Assembly: GCA_017623675.1 (NCBI GenBank)
Contig: JAGAOO010000036.1
Coordinates: 97,864-161,863, forward strand
Direction of reading: 5' to 3'
Length of the DNA: 64,000 nucleotides
Origin: Lachnospiraceae bacterium
GTDB taxonomy: Bacteria; Bacillota; Clostridia; Lachnospirales; Lachnospiraceae
Shown: piece by piece, positions 18,502-30,299 of the stretch
How positions within the stretch are numbered: position 1 is the first letter of the stretch
How the letters are laid out: each line of letters starts with the position of its first letter
Program-made: the position numbers and the translations under genes
The notes under the pieces: generated by a model
Databases searched by the model: none
Told to the model about the DNA's origin: nothing
The model's input: only the letters and a program-made list of their open reading frames with translations

Positions 18502-20298
18502 TTAATTATCTCCTTCTAAAGAATTCGGTGCTACAGAATTCCCTGTCGGCTCTGACGCTCCCGTATTCCCGGATGTTCCTGTATCCCCTGATGCTCCTGT
18601 ATTGTCCGATGCCCCGGTAGATTCGGAAGAATTCTCACTGTTTTCCGAACTGTTTTCTTCCGAACTGCTTTCCGAAGAACCTGTACTAACTTTCAAGATA
18701 ACAGAATCACCCTTTTGAAGCACTGTACCTTCTGCAACACTTTGAGCGAACACTACGCCGGCCGCAACAGAATTATTCGCTTCCGAATTAATAATAACTG
18801 TCAATCCCAATGCCTCCAGCTTTGTCTTTGCTTCCGTCTGGGATAATCCCACTACATTCACCATAGTTTTCGGGGCCATGCCCTTACTAATTACCACTTC
18901 CACCGTTGACTGCTCATCCACCTGGGTGTCAGCAGGAACACTCTGAGACACAACACTTCCTGACGGAACTGTATCCGAATAGTCTTCTGTAATTGTATAT
19001 TTCAAGCTTACTCGCTCCAATGCTGCTTTTGCCTGCTCCAACGTCATTCCGGAAAGATTTGGAACTGTTGTGATTGCATATGTACCAATGCTTTCCAGAT
19101 TTCTTCCATATTTATAATCTACATAGCAGATATTCATGTCCACATTTCCACTGATACCGGCCACATGTCCGGTAGAAGTATACTGCCACATCTGATAAGA
19201 GCCACTGTAATTGGTCCGTGGCATATCTGCATAATGTGCTACCCACACATTATAAGAGCCATGTCCTGCAAACCGATTCTGCAGATAGCTCTTGCTTCCA
19301 TATACCATTGGCTTATATCCGGCCGATGCAATCACCGAGCAGAAGGCAGAAGCAATCTGCGTACGAAGCTCCGGCGAATTGCCATTGGCACGCCCCGGTG
19401 TGCTGCCATCATACCAGGTATCCTCTAAGTCAATGATAACCGGATATGTAAGCGGAACCCCTTCCCGACGAATCAATGTTAATACTGCATATGCTTCTTC
19501 CTGTGCCTCCTCAACACTGATTGCCTGAGAGAAATAATACACCCCAACATCAATTCCCGCATTGTACGCACCGTGAATATTCCGTGCAAATGTAGGGTCC
19601 TCTGCCAGTACACCGGTTCCGGAACCACGATACCCTGCACGGATGATTGCAAAATCGATACCATCTGCTTTCACTGCCGACCAGTTAATAGAACCCTGCC
19701 AACGTGAAACATCTATCCCGCAATAAGAAGCCTGTGCACCTTTATCATTGAAATAATAATGTCTTCCGCCAATAACCTGATCTCCACGTACCCGTCTGCC
19801 TTCTGCAGTATAGTAATATCGATTTCCTGATATTGTTGCCCAGCCCGGTGTTCCATTCCAGCTGCTGTCAATATCCGTGGTCTGCTCCTGCGTCGGAGCA
19901 GTATCTGCCGGTTTTACAGATGGCTCTCTGGAAATCATTGCATCCTCTTTTTTCTGTTCCTCTACACTCAGAATCTCGGATTCAACTACAACTTCTTCTA
20001 CTGAAAAGCCTTCTTCCGGGATATTACATGCCAACAATGCTGCTTCCATATCATTCATCATCAGAATCTGGCTGTAATTGGCATGTTTTGCAGAAAAATC
20101 TAATTCCTCAAATGCCTGTTTTGCTCTTGCCGATTCATATTGTTCAGCTGTCTGATACACCATTGCCTGTTGCGTCTTCTGCTGATAATGCACGACACCT
20201 GCTGTTGCGGTTCCCGCAACACCCAGCCCAATTACACCAATTCCAACCTTTAACCAAATTGTATTCTGAATATTGCGCCATATATTCTTAAGTGCCAT
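18502..20298 (-). CDS. GH25 lysozyme with wall-binding repeat and two PASTA domains
   Basis: The 598-residue surface enzyme has a signal-anchor (residues 15-35), a linker rich in Glu/Gln and a short aromatic cell-wall-binding repeat (residues 152-190, GNRYYYTAEGR and GRHYYFNDKG). The GH25 barrel spans 193-395 (YCGIDVSRWQG, VIIDLEDTWYD). Two PASTA-like domains follow (about 411-472 and 477-540), then a Ser/Gly/Thr-rich tail (SSEENSSENSENSS, repeated GASG). PASTA domains bind peptidoglycan stem peptides or muropeptides. It lies upstream of the simpler GH25 gene. Confidence 0.88.
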   Translation of the reverse strand: MALKNIWRNIQNTIWLKVGIGVIGLGVAGTATAGVVHYQQKTQQAMVYQTAEQYESARAKQAFEELDFSAKHANYSQILMMNDMEAALLACNIPEEGFSVEEVVVESEILSVEEQKKEDAMISREPSVKPADTAPTQEQTTDIDSSWNGTPGWATISGNRYYYTAEGRRVRGDQVIGGRHYYFNDKGAQASYCGIDVSRWQGSINWSAVKADGIDFAIIRAGYRGSGTGVLAEDPTFARNIHGAYNAGIDVGVYYFSQAISVEEAQEEAYAVLTLIRREGVPLTYPVIIDLEDTWYDGSTPGRANGNSPELRTQIASAFCSVIASAGYKPMVYGSKSYLQNRFAGHGSYNVWVAHYADMPRTNYSGSYQMWQYTSTGHVAGISGNVDMNICYVDYKYGRNLESIGTYAITTVPNLSGMTLEQAKAALERVSLKYTITEDYSDTVPSGSVVSQSVPADTQVDEQSTVEVVISKGMAPKTMVNVVGLSQTEAKTKLEALGLTVIINSEANNSVAAGVVFAQSVAEGTVLQKGDSVILKVSTGSSESSSEENSSENSENSSESTGASDNTGASGDTGTSGNTGASEPTGNSVAPNSLEGDN

Positions 20299-20355
20299 AA
20301 TTCTACCTCTGTTCTTCTGTCGTTCTATATAACTGTCCTTCTATATAAAGAACAA

Positions 20356-21315
20356 CTATCTTCTACTTCTCTCTTTCGGATCGTCCGTATAGTAATTCAA
20401 CCATTTCAGCAAATCCTTGTATACCAGTTTTTTATCCAAATCATGAAGAAGTTCATGCCGGCTGTCTTTATAGATTCGAATTCGACAGTCCAGTCCTAAT
20501 GCTTTATATTTCCTGTATAACCGCTTTGGTCCTTTCCCAAAGTCTCCCACCGGGTCTTTATCCCCTGCCATCAATAAAATCGGCATTTCTTTATCTAAGC
20601 GCTCTAAATTCTTCCTGCTATTTGATTCTAAAAGTGCCGTCATCATATCCCGATATGCTCCGACGGTGAAAATGAAATTACATTCCGGGGTTGCGTTATA
20701 TTTATCAACTTCTTCCCTGTCTCTGGACAGCCAGCTGTTTCTAATATCTTCTTCCTTAAAATGCTTATCAAATCCTCCGAATGCCAAATCATTCATAAAA
20801 CTGCTTCGATAACGATAGCCGTCCTTTTTCACCAATGCAATTCCATTGCATAACAGCTTTCCTGACATAGCCGTCGCTGTATTCTTGTACATGGTTCCCA
20901 AGAGAATCATACCATCCACACTGTCCGGAAATCGTTCCACGAATTCCCGTACCATTAACGAGCCAAAGCTATGACCCAATATATAATATGGGATTCCCGG
21001 ATAAGCCCGTTTCGCCAGTCCTTGCAACAAAACCATATCTGAAAGTAATTTCCAATTACCATTATGATCTCCGAAATAACCAAAACAATGGTTATTGACA
21101 ACTGACTTTCCATGCCCCAGAGTATCTGCACCATATACCACATAACCCTGTTCACACAAAAACTGTGCCAATTCCTCATATCGTTCAATATATTCCACCA
21201 TACCATGGCAGATATGCACAACTGCCTTTGGCTTTCCCTCCGGCTTCCAGCAATACCCATGGATCGTTGTCACTTCATCTGCCGATTTGAAACTTAACTC
21301 TTCCACGAAAGCCAT
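20356..21315 (-). CDS. Alpha/beta hydrolase (monoacylglycerol lipase-like)
   Basis: The 319-residue serine hydrolase has the oxyanion segment HICHGMVEY, the nucleophile elbow GHSFGS (Ser near residue 116), the acid-bearing GDKDPVGDFG and the catalytic His in DSRHELLHD. The pattern is that of the lysophospholipase/monoacylglycerol lipase branch (serine aminopeptidase S33 domain). No signal peptide is seen, so it acts in the cytoplasm. It lies between the LCP gene and the GH25 pair on the same strand. Confidence 0.85.
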   Translation of the reverse strand: MAFVEELSFKSADEVTTIHGYCWKPEGKPKAVVHICHGMVEYIERYEELAQFLCEQGYVVYGADTLGHGKSVVNNHCFGYFGDHNGNWKLLSDMVLLQGLAKRAYPGIPYYILGHSFGSLMVREFVERFPDSVDGMILLGTMYKNTATAMSGKLLCNGIALVKKDGYRYRSSFMNDLAFGGFDKHFKEEDIRNSWLSRDREEVDKYNATPECNFIFTVGAYRDMMTALLESNSRKNLERLDKEMPILLMAGDKDPVGDFGKGPKRLYRKYKALGLDCRIRIYKDSRHELLHDLDKKLVYKDLLKWLNYYTDDPKERSRR

Positions 21316-21342
21316 AATTCCAACACTCCTTCATAACACTTA

Positions 21343-22902
21343 CTAGTTAAATCCACCTCTGAACTCCGGATCATCCGGTGGATAGGTATAGGTATTATTC
21401 TGAATCTGATTACTAATTCGAATTACTTCATCGGAAGGATAATAGATTTCTCTTTCATCCACCTCTTCACTGCTTGCAGAAGCTGTATCATTTGAGGAAT
21501 TCTCAGTCGCCATATCGCTATCCGTCGTATCACCGGCTGCATCACCTGTCTCCGTTGACCCGGCACTGCCACCAATTGGTTCAATCCTTGCATCAAACAA
21601 GAATTCATGCAGCAATGCCACATTGTTCTCCAGATTAGCCGGAACATCCATAGATAAATCCATTCCTACCGTCTCATCATATGCATTTGTCATACGATAT
21701 ACGAACGGAAATCCCTGATTCTCCGTTAACTCGTATTCAAATACATTTGACATCAAAGCAAGTAATTGCTTTTTGCTTAAGCTGGTTGAAATCTCCGGCA
21801 GAACATCATCTAATATAGAATTTAATGTTGCCAAATCAGATTGCTTTGCTTTGTCCAAAATTGCTGCCAGAACCTCTCTTTGCCGTTCAGAACGCTCAAT
21901 ATCTCCATTACCTACATCCCGAATCCGGCAATAGGTTACTGCCTGTAATCCATCCAGTGTCACCATTCCGGTACTATACACCGGTGTATAACTCATCCCG
22001 GCAATTTGAGCTGTTTCCGGTAAAAACACATTCACAGACTGGCGTTCTGCTTCCGTAACCTCTACTGTAATTCCACCCAAGTCATTGACTACATCCGTTA
22101 AGGATGCAAAGTTAACCGTTACATATTCCGTAATCTGCAAATCCAAGTTCTTATTCAAAGTTGCAATTGATGCCTTTGGCCCTCCGTAGGCATAAGCATG
22201 GGTAATCTTCGTATACAAATCATCACACTTACCATTCGGATTCTCCAATTCCAGATAACAATCCCGATAGACAGAAACCAATCGTACCTCTTTCGTTTTA
22301 TTATTAATGCTTGCAATAATAATGGTATCGCTCCGGTTACCGGTATCCGTGGTTACATCTCTGGCATCCAGGCCGAACAACGCAATTGTGGTATATTCAT
22401 CCGTCTTTTCCTCTAAACCGTCATTGATACCCAACTCTTCCACATCAATATCAGTATAATCCAATTCATTCAGTTTACTATTAGCATAAAAGATTGCATA
22501 CCCTAAAAGCAACAGGAAAAAGATGACAACTTCCCCTCCCAGTACAGCCCATAACCGTTTTATTTTCCGCTTATACGCCATTGCTTTTTTTGATACTTTA
22601 TTCTCCCTCTGTTTCATTCCTAATTGTTCCTCTCTTTGTTGCGTTCCTCTTTGTTCTCTTTCGCTCCACTGTTCCTGTCTTCGTTGTTCCTCTCTCCTCT
22701 GAATCTCTGCTTTCGTCCGCCGTTCTTCTTCTATCTGTCGTTCCCTGACCTTACTGTTCACTGTTACATCAGACCCGGGCATTCTTAACCCGGCAGATGT
22801 ATTCCGCATTCTCTGTCGCTCTTCATCTACGGTTCTTCTGGTTGGAGGAATCTGCGGTCCTCTCTGAACGTTTCCCCGGTTTCTTCTATCATTATCTTCC
22901 AT
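21343..22902 (-). CDS. LytR-CpsA-Psr (LCP) family cell-wall ligase
   Basis: The 519-residue protein has a long charged cytoplasmic coil (residues 1-110, rich in R/E/Q), one membrane helix (117-140) and an extracytoplasmic LCP domain (about 170-335). Typical elements are IALFGLDARD, RSDTIIIASIN, VRLVSVYRDCYLE, and YCRIRDVGNGDIERSERQREVL with the conserved Arg residues. LCP proteins transfer undecaprenyl-linked glycopolymers to peptidoglycan. A low-complexity Ser/Asp tail follows. It probably attaches a polysaccharide such as that made by the locus downstream in the window; that link is inference. Confidence 0.9.
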   Translation of the reverse strand: MEDNDRRNRGNVQRGPQIPPTRRTVDEERQRMRNTSAGLRMPGSDVTVNSKVRERQIEEERRTKAEIQRREEQRRQEQWSEREQRGTQQREEQLGMKQRENKVSKKAMAYKRKIKRLWAVLGGEVVIFFLLLLGYAIFYANSKLNELDYTDIDVEELGINDGLEEKTDEYTTIALFGLDARDVTTDTGNRSDTIIIASINNKTKEVRLVSVYRDCYLELENPNGKCDDLYTKITHAYAYGGPKASIATLNKNLDLQITEYVTVNFASLTDVVNDLGGITVEVTEAERQSVNVFLPETAQIAGMSYTPVYSTGMVTLDGLQAVTYCRIRDVGNGDIERSERQREVLAAILDKAKQSDLATLNSILDDVLPEISTSLSKKQLLALMSNVFEYELTENQGFPFVYRMTNAYDETVGMDLSMDVPANLENNVALLHEFLFDARIEPIGGSAGSTETGDAAGDTTDSDMATENSSNDTASASSEEVDEREIYYPSDEVIRISNQIQNNTYTYPPDDPEFRGGFN

Positions 22903-23107
22903 ATTTTATTCCTTTTCTTCATTACTATTCTCTATTTCATTTTCACAATTCGACTATCTGAACATTCACATTGCTACTATTATATTCGTAAAATGTTTCA
23001 AAAATGTTACAAAATGTGACACAGTAAATAATACCAAATCATATACAAAAGTACAATATCTCAAATTGTGAATATTTCTTAACTTTTTATGACTATTTAC
23101 ACATGAC

Positions 23108-23153
23108 AAAAATGCTCTTGCCAAAATTATTACAATTTAGCAAAAGCATTTTC
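23108..23153 (-). terminator. Terminator of glmS
   Basis: AAAATGCT-C-TTGC pairs with GCAA-A-AGCATTTT across an 18-nt loop and is followed on the minus strand by TTTTTG. It lies 12 bp past the glmS stop codon. Confidence 0.7.
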
Positions 23154-23164
23154 ATGATGAATCC

Positions 23165-24991
23165 TTATTCTACTGTTACGGATTTTGCCAGATTCCTTGG
23201 TTTATCCACATCCAAGCCCTTGGCTACCGATACATAATACCCGAATAATTGCAGCGGAATGACGGATAAGGAGGTCGCAAAGCATGGATCTGTATGGGGA
23301 ATCTCCACCACAAAATCTCCAACTTCTTTCATACCCTGATTATCTTCACTGACTAAGGCAAATACATAAGCCCCTCTAGTCTTTACCTCCACTGTGTTAC
23401 TAATCATTTTTTCATATAAATCCGGCTGCGTAGATACAGCGACTGTCAGAATACCATCTTCAATTAAGGAAATGGTTCCATGCTTCAATTCCCCTGCAGC
23501 ATAAGCCTCTGAATGAATATAAGAAATCTCCTTTAATTTCAAAGAGCCCTCCATGGAAGCTGCATAATCCACTCCACGTCCAATGAAGAATATATGTTCC
23601 GCATTGGCATATTTGGAAGCAAACCACTGGATTTTCTCTTTATCACCTAAAATCTGCTGAATCTTTTCCGGTAACAACCGTAATTCCTTTACTTTTTCCT
23701 CATATTCTTCTTCTGTTAATGTATTTCGAACCTCTCCGAACAGAATTCCTAACATATAGATTGCAGTTAATTGGGTACTATATGCTTTGGTGGTTGCTAC
23801 CGAGATTTCCGGTCCTGCCCAAGTATACATCACATTATCCGCTTCTCTGGCAATGGTACTGCCCACGACATTCACAATTCCCAGTACCTTCGCTCCCAGA
23901 CTCTGTGCCATACGGAGTGCTGCCAGTGAATCTGCTGTTTCTCCGGACTGGCTGATAATAATTACCATGGAATTCGGTTCCAGAATCGGATCACGGTACC
24001 GGAATTCCGATGCCAAATCCACTTCCACCGGAATACGTGTCATTTTTTCCAGCACATATTTTCCTACCATTCCCACATGGTATGCCGAACCGCATCCGAT
24101 GATGTAGATTCTCCGAATTTCCTTAATCTCCTCCGGTGTCATGTTCAATTCATCAATGACAATCCTGCCATCCTTGATACGAGGACTGATTGTGGATTCT
24201 ACCGCCCTTGGCTGCTCATAAATCTCCTTTAACATGAAATGCTCATAGCCGCCTTTTTCTGCTGCTTCCACATCCCATTCCACAGTCACCTGCTCTTTAA
24301 TAATTTCCTCACAATCCTGATTGTAAAAATGTACCTCATGCATGGAAAGTTCTGCTAATTCATAGTTATCAATATAATACACATCTCTGGTATATTTTAA
24401 AATTGCCGGTACATCCGATGCAATATAATTCCCCTGTTCTGAAACTCCAACAATCAATGGAGAATCTTTACGAACCGCAAATACCTTTCCCGGATGATCC
24501 TGAAACATAATGCCAAATGCATAGGAACCAATCACCCGATGTAACACCTTAAATATCGCTTCCTTCGGATCTCCTTTATAATAATAATCCAGCAAATGAG
24601 CAATTACTTCTGTATCCGTCTCTGAACAAAACTCATATCCTTTGGAAATCAGCTTCTCCCGTAATGGCTGATAATTCTCAATGATACCGTTATGTACCAC
24701 TGTAATGGAATGAGACTGGTTATAGTGGGGATGTGCATTGGTCACAGAAGGCTCTCCGTGGGTTGCCCAACGGGTATGACCAATTCCAATATATCCTTTT
24801 AACCCGGCACCATCCTGAGTTAAGTCCCGTAACGCCTGTAAACGTCCTTTTGCTTTTACAACATTAATTTTTTCTCCATCAAATACTGCAACCCCGGCAG
24901 AATCGTATCCCCGGTATTCCAGTTTCGACAATCCATCTAATAAAATAGGTGCTGCCTGTGACTCACCTACATATCCTACAATGCCACACAT
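23165..24991 (-). CDS. glmS: Glucosamine-6-phosphate synthase GlmS
   Basis: GlmS makes glucosamine-6-phosphate from fructose-6-phosphate and glutamine, the entry to UDP-GlcNAc and peptidoglycan. The N-terminal class II amidotransferase has catalytic Cys2 (MCGIVGYVG) and GIGHTRWATHGEPS. Two SIS isomerase domains carry IGCGSAYHVG, ISQSGETADSLAALR and GRGVDYAASMEGSLKLKEISY. It ends in DKPRNLAKSVTVE. Length 608 is normal. AAGGAGG precedes the ATG. No glmS ribozyme sequence was recognised in the 190-bp leader. Confidence 0.97.
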   Translation of the reverse strand: MCGIVGYVGESQAAPILLDGLSKLEYRGYDSAGVAVFDGEKINVVKAKGRLQALRDLTQDGAGLKGYIGIGHTRWATHGEPSVTNAHPHYNQSHSITVVHNGIIENYQPLREKLISKGYEFCSETDTEVIAHLLDYYYKGDPKEAIFKVLHRVIGSYAFGIMFQDHPGKVFAVRKDSPLIVGVSEQGNYIASDVPAILKYTRDVYYIDNYELAELSMHEVHFYNQDCEEIIKEQVTVEWDVEAAEKGGYEHFMLKEIYEQPRAVESTISPRIKDGRIVIDELNMTPEEIKEIRRIYIIGCGSAYHVGMVGKYVLEKMTRIPVEVDLASEFRYRDPILEPNSMVIIISQSGETADSLAALRMAQSLGAKVLGIVNVVGSTIAREADNVMYTWAGPEISVATTKAYSTQLTAIYMLGILFGEVRNTLTEEEYEEKVKELRLLPEKIQQILGDKEKIQWFASKYANAEHIFFIGRGVDYAASMEGSLKLKEISYIHSEAYAAGELKHGTISLIEDGILTVAVSTQPDLYEKMISNTVEVKTRGAYVFALVSEDNQGMKEVGDFVVEIPHTDPCFATSLSVIPLQLFGYYVSVAKGLDVDKPRNLAKSVTVE

Positions 24992-25129
24992 ATTTCGTCC
25001 TCCTTATATGTCCCACATCTTTATGATCAATTACCAATCCACTTCTTACTTAAATCATTATTTCAACACACTATAATATATGATAGGCAAATTCAAAATA
25101 ATGATTGTATATACCTCTTCATTATAAGA

Positions 25130-25160
25130 ATAGGGACCGTTTTTGTCAAACAGTCCCTAT
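25130..25160 (-). terminator. Terminator of the phosphohexomutase gene
   Basis: ATAGGGAC-T-GTTT pairs with AAAC-G-GTCCCTAT. One pair is G-U on the minus-strand RNA but C-A on the plus strand, so the element serves the gene ending at 25181. Confidence 0.75.
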
Positions 25161-25180
25161 ATCTTCCTTAATTATTCTAT

Positions 25181-26905
25181 TTACTGAACCTCTGCCATCA
25201 ATGCATCTGTCAGTGCTGTCAGCTTCTCATTCGCATCTTCCAAACTGGTTCCTTTCACGCCCATATAGAACTTAATCTTTGGCTCGGTACCGGAAGGTCT
25301 TGCACAGCACCATGAATTGTTAGACAATTCCCAATATAATACATTCGACTTTGGAAGTCCGGTGGAAGCAGTTTCCCCAGTCCTGCAATCGGTACGAATA
25401 TCCTTCACATAATCCCGTACTGCCAAAACTTCTAATTCACCAAACTTCTTTGGCGGATTGTTCCGAAGCTTCTCCATAATTGCCTGAATCTGCTCTGCAC
25501 CGTCAATGCCCTTCAAGGTAATGGTCTGTAAGCCTTCCTTGAAATAACCATATTTCTCATAAATATGAATCATCTGATCCCATAAGGTGATGTTGTTCTT
25601 CTTACACCATGCTGCAACCTCACATAACATCATAACTGCTACACAGGCATCTTTGTCTCTGGAATGCGTGCCGGCAAGACAGCCATAGCTTTCTTCCAAA
25701 CCGAATACATATTCATAGGTATTGTTCTGTTCAAACAGCTTAATCTGTTCTCCAATGAACTTAAATCCGGTGAGAACCTCTATCAGCTTCACATTATAGT
25801 CTTCTGCAATTGGAAAGGTCATATTCGTTGTTACGATAGTCGTTACCAACGCACCATTTGCCGGCAAAGTGCCTGTTGCTTTCCGTTCCCGCATAATATA
25901 TTCACAAATCAGCATACCGGACATATTACCGGTAAAGCTTACGTACTCACCTGTCTTGGTATCCTTCGCATATACACCTAAGCGGTCTGCATCCGGATCA
26001 GTTGCCAATACGATATCTGCATCTACCTTCTTTGCTAACTCTAATGCCAATGTAAATGCCTTCGGGTCCTCCGGATTCGGATAAGATACGGTTGGGAAAT
26101 TACCATCCGGCTGTTCCTGCTCCGGTACTACATAAACATGTTCAAATCCTAATTCCTTCAATACCCGCTGTACCGGAACATTACCTGTACCATGTAATGG
26201 GGTATATACAATCTTGATATCTTTCGCTACTTCCTTAATAATTTCCGGATGAATAATCTGCTTCTTCAAGGCTGCCATGTACTTGTCATCTACATCCGAA
26301 CCAATCACATTATATAAGCCCTGCTCAACAGCTACATCCTTATCCATTGTCAACACCTGATGGTAGTCCGTTACCTTTGCCACTTCTGCCAGGATATTCT
26401 TGTCATGTGGAGGGGTAATCTGTGCACCATCCTCCCAGTAAACCTTATAACCATTATATTCCGGTGGATTATGACTGGCAGTGATAACGATACCTGCAAT
26501 ACAGCCTAATTCCCGAACTGCAAAAGACAATTCCGGTGTTGGACGTAACGATGGGAATACATATGCCTTAATTCCGTTGGCATTCAGACACAAAGCAGCT
26601 ACATCTGCAAACTCTGTAGACATACGACGGGAATCATAAGCAATTGCTACACCCTTCTCTTCTCCCTTAGCAATCTTAATATAATTTGCCAGACCCTGAG
26701 TGGCTTTCCGTACCGTATAGATGTTCATTCGGTTGGTTCCGGCACCTAAGATACCACGCAGTCCACCGGTACCAAACTCTAATTCCTTATAGAAACGTTC
26801 CTTAATCTCATTGTCATCATCTTTAATCGCTGCTAATTCAGCTTTCGTTGCATCATCAAAATAGGAATCCTCACACCATAATTTGTAATTATCCATATAA
26901 TTCAT
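25181..26905 (-). CDS. Phosphoglucomutase/phosphomannomutase (PgcA-like)
   Basis: This alpha-D-phosphohexomutase interconverts hexose 1- and 6-phosphates. The start at 26905 (MNYMDNYKLWC) follows AAAGGAG by 8 nt. It is 574 residues long, as in PgcA. It carries the phosphoserine loop TASHNPPEYNGYK, the Mg-binding DPDADRLG, the sugar-specificity GLEESYG and the phosphate-binding RPSGTEPKIKFY. It is divergent from manC across 176 bp. It could supply mannose-1-phosphate to ManC or glucose-1-phosphate to RfbF/RmlA. Confidence 0.93.
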   Translation of the reverse strand: MNYMDNYKLWCEDSYFDDATKAELAAIKDDDNEIKERFYKELEFGTGGLRGILGAGTNRMNIYTVRKATQGLANYIKIAKGEEKGVAIAYDSRRMSTEFADVAALCLNANGIKAYVFPSLRPTPELSFAVRELGCIAGIVITASHNPPEYNGYKVYWEDGAQITPPHDKNILAEVAKVTDYHQVLTMDKDVAVEQGLYNVIGSDVDDKYMAALKKQIIHPEIIKEVAKDIKIVYTPLHGTGNVPVQRVLKELGFEHVYVVPEQEQPDGNFPTVSYPNPEDPKAFTLALELAKKVDADIVLATDPDADRLGVYAKDTKTGEYVSFTGNMSGMLICEYIMRERKATGTLPANGALVTTIVTTNMTFPIAEDYNVKLIEVLTGFKFIGEQIKLFEQNNTYEYVFGLEESYGCLAGTHSRDKDACVAVMMLCEVAAWCKKNNITLWDQMIHIYEKYGYFKEGLQTITLKGIDGAEQIQAIMEKLRNNPPKKFGELEVLAVRDYVKDIRTDCRTGETASTGLPKSNVLYWELSNNSWCCARPSGTEPKIKFYMGVKGTSLEDANEKLTALTDALMAEVQ

Positions 26906-27080
26906 GTTATAATCTCCTTTCGATTCGAACCTTCTGATAATTCTCCTGTATTTTACCATTAATTATGTAAAAAGGGAATAGGAATTTTCATTGAATATTT
27001 AGAAAATCAGAACACTTTTCCTTGTAATTTCGTTTATAATATTATAAAATAGTAGAAACTATGCTTTAGGAGGAATGTAA

Positions 27081-29199
<2,119 letters not shown>

Positions 29200-29213
29200 G
29201 CATATATTCATTA

Positions 29214-29256
29214 ATATAGGGTATGGCAGTTCTGTCTGCACATGCCCTATATTTTT
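29214..29256 (+). terminator. Terminator-like hairpin between gmd and rmd (possible attenuator)
   Basis: ATATAGGGTATG (29214-29225) pairs with CATGCCCTATAT (29241-29252), with one U-G pair on the plus-strand RNA. The loop can form an extra GCAG/CTGC stem, and TTTTT follows. It lies inside the operon, 27 bp before the rmd start codon. Confidence 0.7.
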
Positions 29257-29282
29257 CAAATAATAAAAAGGAGTATCACAAA

Positions 29283-30221
29283 ATGAAGGCACTTATCATT
29301 GGGGCTGCCGGATTTGTTGGCAGTTATTTAATCCAACATTTAAAAGATGATTTACATTGGGAAGTAATTGCAACAAAGTTACCACAAGAAACAATAACAA
29401 TTGAAGATATAGAAATTTATAATTTAGACATTCTTAAGAAAGACTGTATTCTTCCATTACTACAGTCTATACATCCGGATATGATTTTACATTTGGCAGC
29501 ACAAAGTTCTGTTGGCGTTTCATGGAAGAATCCCGCTCTCACGATTGATATCAATATTAAAGGTAGTATCTATGTATTAGATGCAATTCGCGAATTGGAC
29601 TATAAACCTCGGGTTTTATTAATTGGCTCCGGCGAGGAATATGGACATATCCTTCCTACAGAAACACCAATCCATGAAGAAACCATTTTACGACCGGGAA
29701 ATATCTATGCTGCTACAAAAGCCTGCCAGAATATGCTAGGTAAAATTTATGCAGACGCATATCAGATGGATATTATTTCAGTACGTGCATTCAATCATAT
29801 TGGTCCAAATCAGGCACCTTTGTTCGTTGTTTCTGATTTCTGTAAACAGGTAGCAGAAATCGAGGTTGGTCAAAAAGAACCTGTTATCTATGTTGGTAAT
29901 TTAAGTGCTGCCCGAGATTTTACAGATGTACGTGATGTTGTACGAGCATATGGATTGTTGCTTCAGCATGGAATTGCCGGTGAAACCTATAATGTTGGTA
30001 GTGGTCATGCTATAAAAATTGAAGATATACTGAATCAAATCTTACTTCAATCCAAAGTCACGATCCAAGTTGAGGTTGATTCAACCAAATTACGTCCTGT
30101 AGATGTACCAATTATTGAGGCAGATACAACAAAGCTATATCAGTGTACCAAATGGAAACCTGAGATTTCCATTGACGAAACAATATCAGATGTTTTGGAT
30201 TATTGGAGAAACCAAATCTGA
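29283..30221 (+). CDS. rmd: GDP-4-keto-6-deoxy-D-mannose reductase (Rmd-like)
   Basis: The 312-residue NAD(P)-dependent reductase starts MKALIIGAAGFVGSYL at 29283, after AAGGAG. It has LIGSGEEYGH, the catalytic YAATKAC (YxxxK) and the segment AFNHIGPNQAPLFVVSDFCKQ, which is characteristic of Rmd. The product would be GDP-D-rhamnose; GDP-L-fucose synthase is the less likely alternative. It is the last gene of manC-gmd-rmd. The hairpin before it may lower its expression. Confidence 0.85.
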   Translation: MKALIIGAAGFVGSYLIQHLKDDLHWEVIATKLPQETITIEDIEIYNLDILKKDCILPLLQSIHPDMILHLAAQSSVGVSWKNPALTIDINIKGSIYVLDAIRELDYKPRVLLIGSGEEYGHILPTETPIHEETILRPGNIYAATKACQNMLGKIYADAYQMDIISVRAFNHIGPNQAPLFVVSDFCKQVAEIEVGQKEPVIYVGNLSAARDFTDVRDVVRAYGLLLQHGIAGETYNVGSGHAIKIEDILNQILLQSKVTIQVEVDSTKLRPVDVPIIEADTTKLYQCTKWKPEISIDETISDVLDYWRNQI

Positions 30222-30228
30222 TAATAGA

Positions 30229-30276
30229 GAACTGCCACTTTAACGATTTATAATCGTAAAAGTGGCAGTTCCTTTT
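30229..30276. terminator. Bidirectional terminator between rmd and ugd
   Basis: A 13-bp inverted repeat (GAACTGCCACTTT / AAAGTGGCAGTTC) encloses a smaller ACGATT/AATCGT stem. CCTTTT follows on the plus strand. It separates the convergent manC and rfb operons. Confidence 0.85.
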
Positions 30277-30299
30277 ACTTTCAGTTCATAATCATTGTA

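Noticed and set aside
24992-25180. glmS ribozyme in the leader of glmS
   Set aside because: The leader has only a possible promoter, the Shine-Dalgarno sequence and the upstream gene's terminator. The conserved ribozyme core was not recognised.
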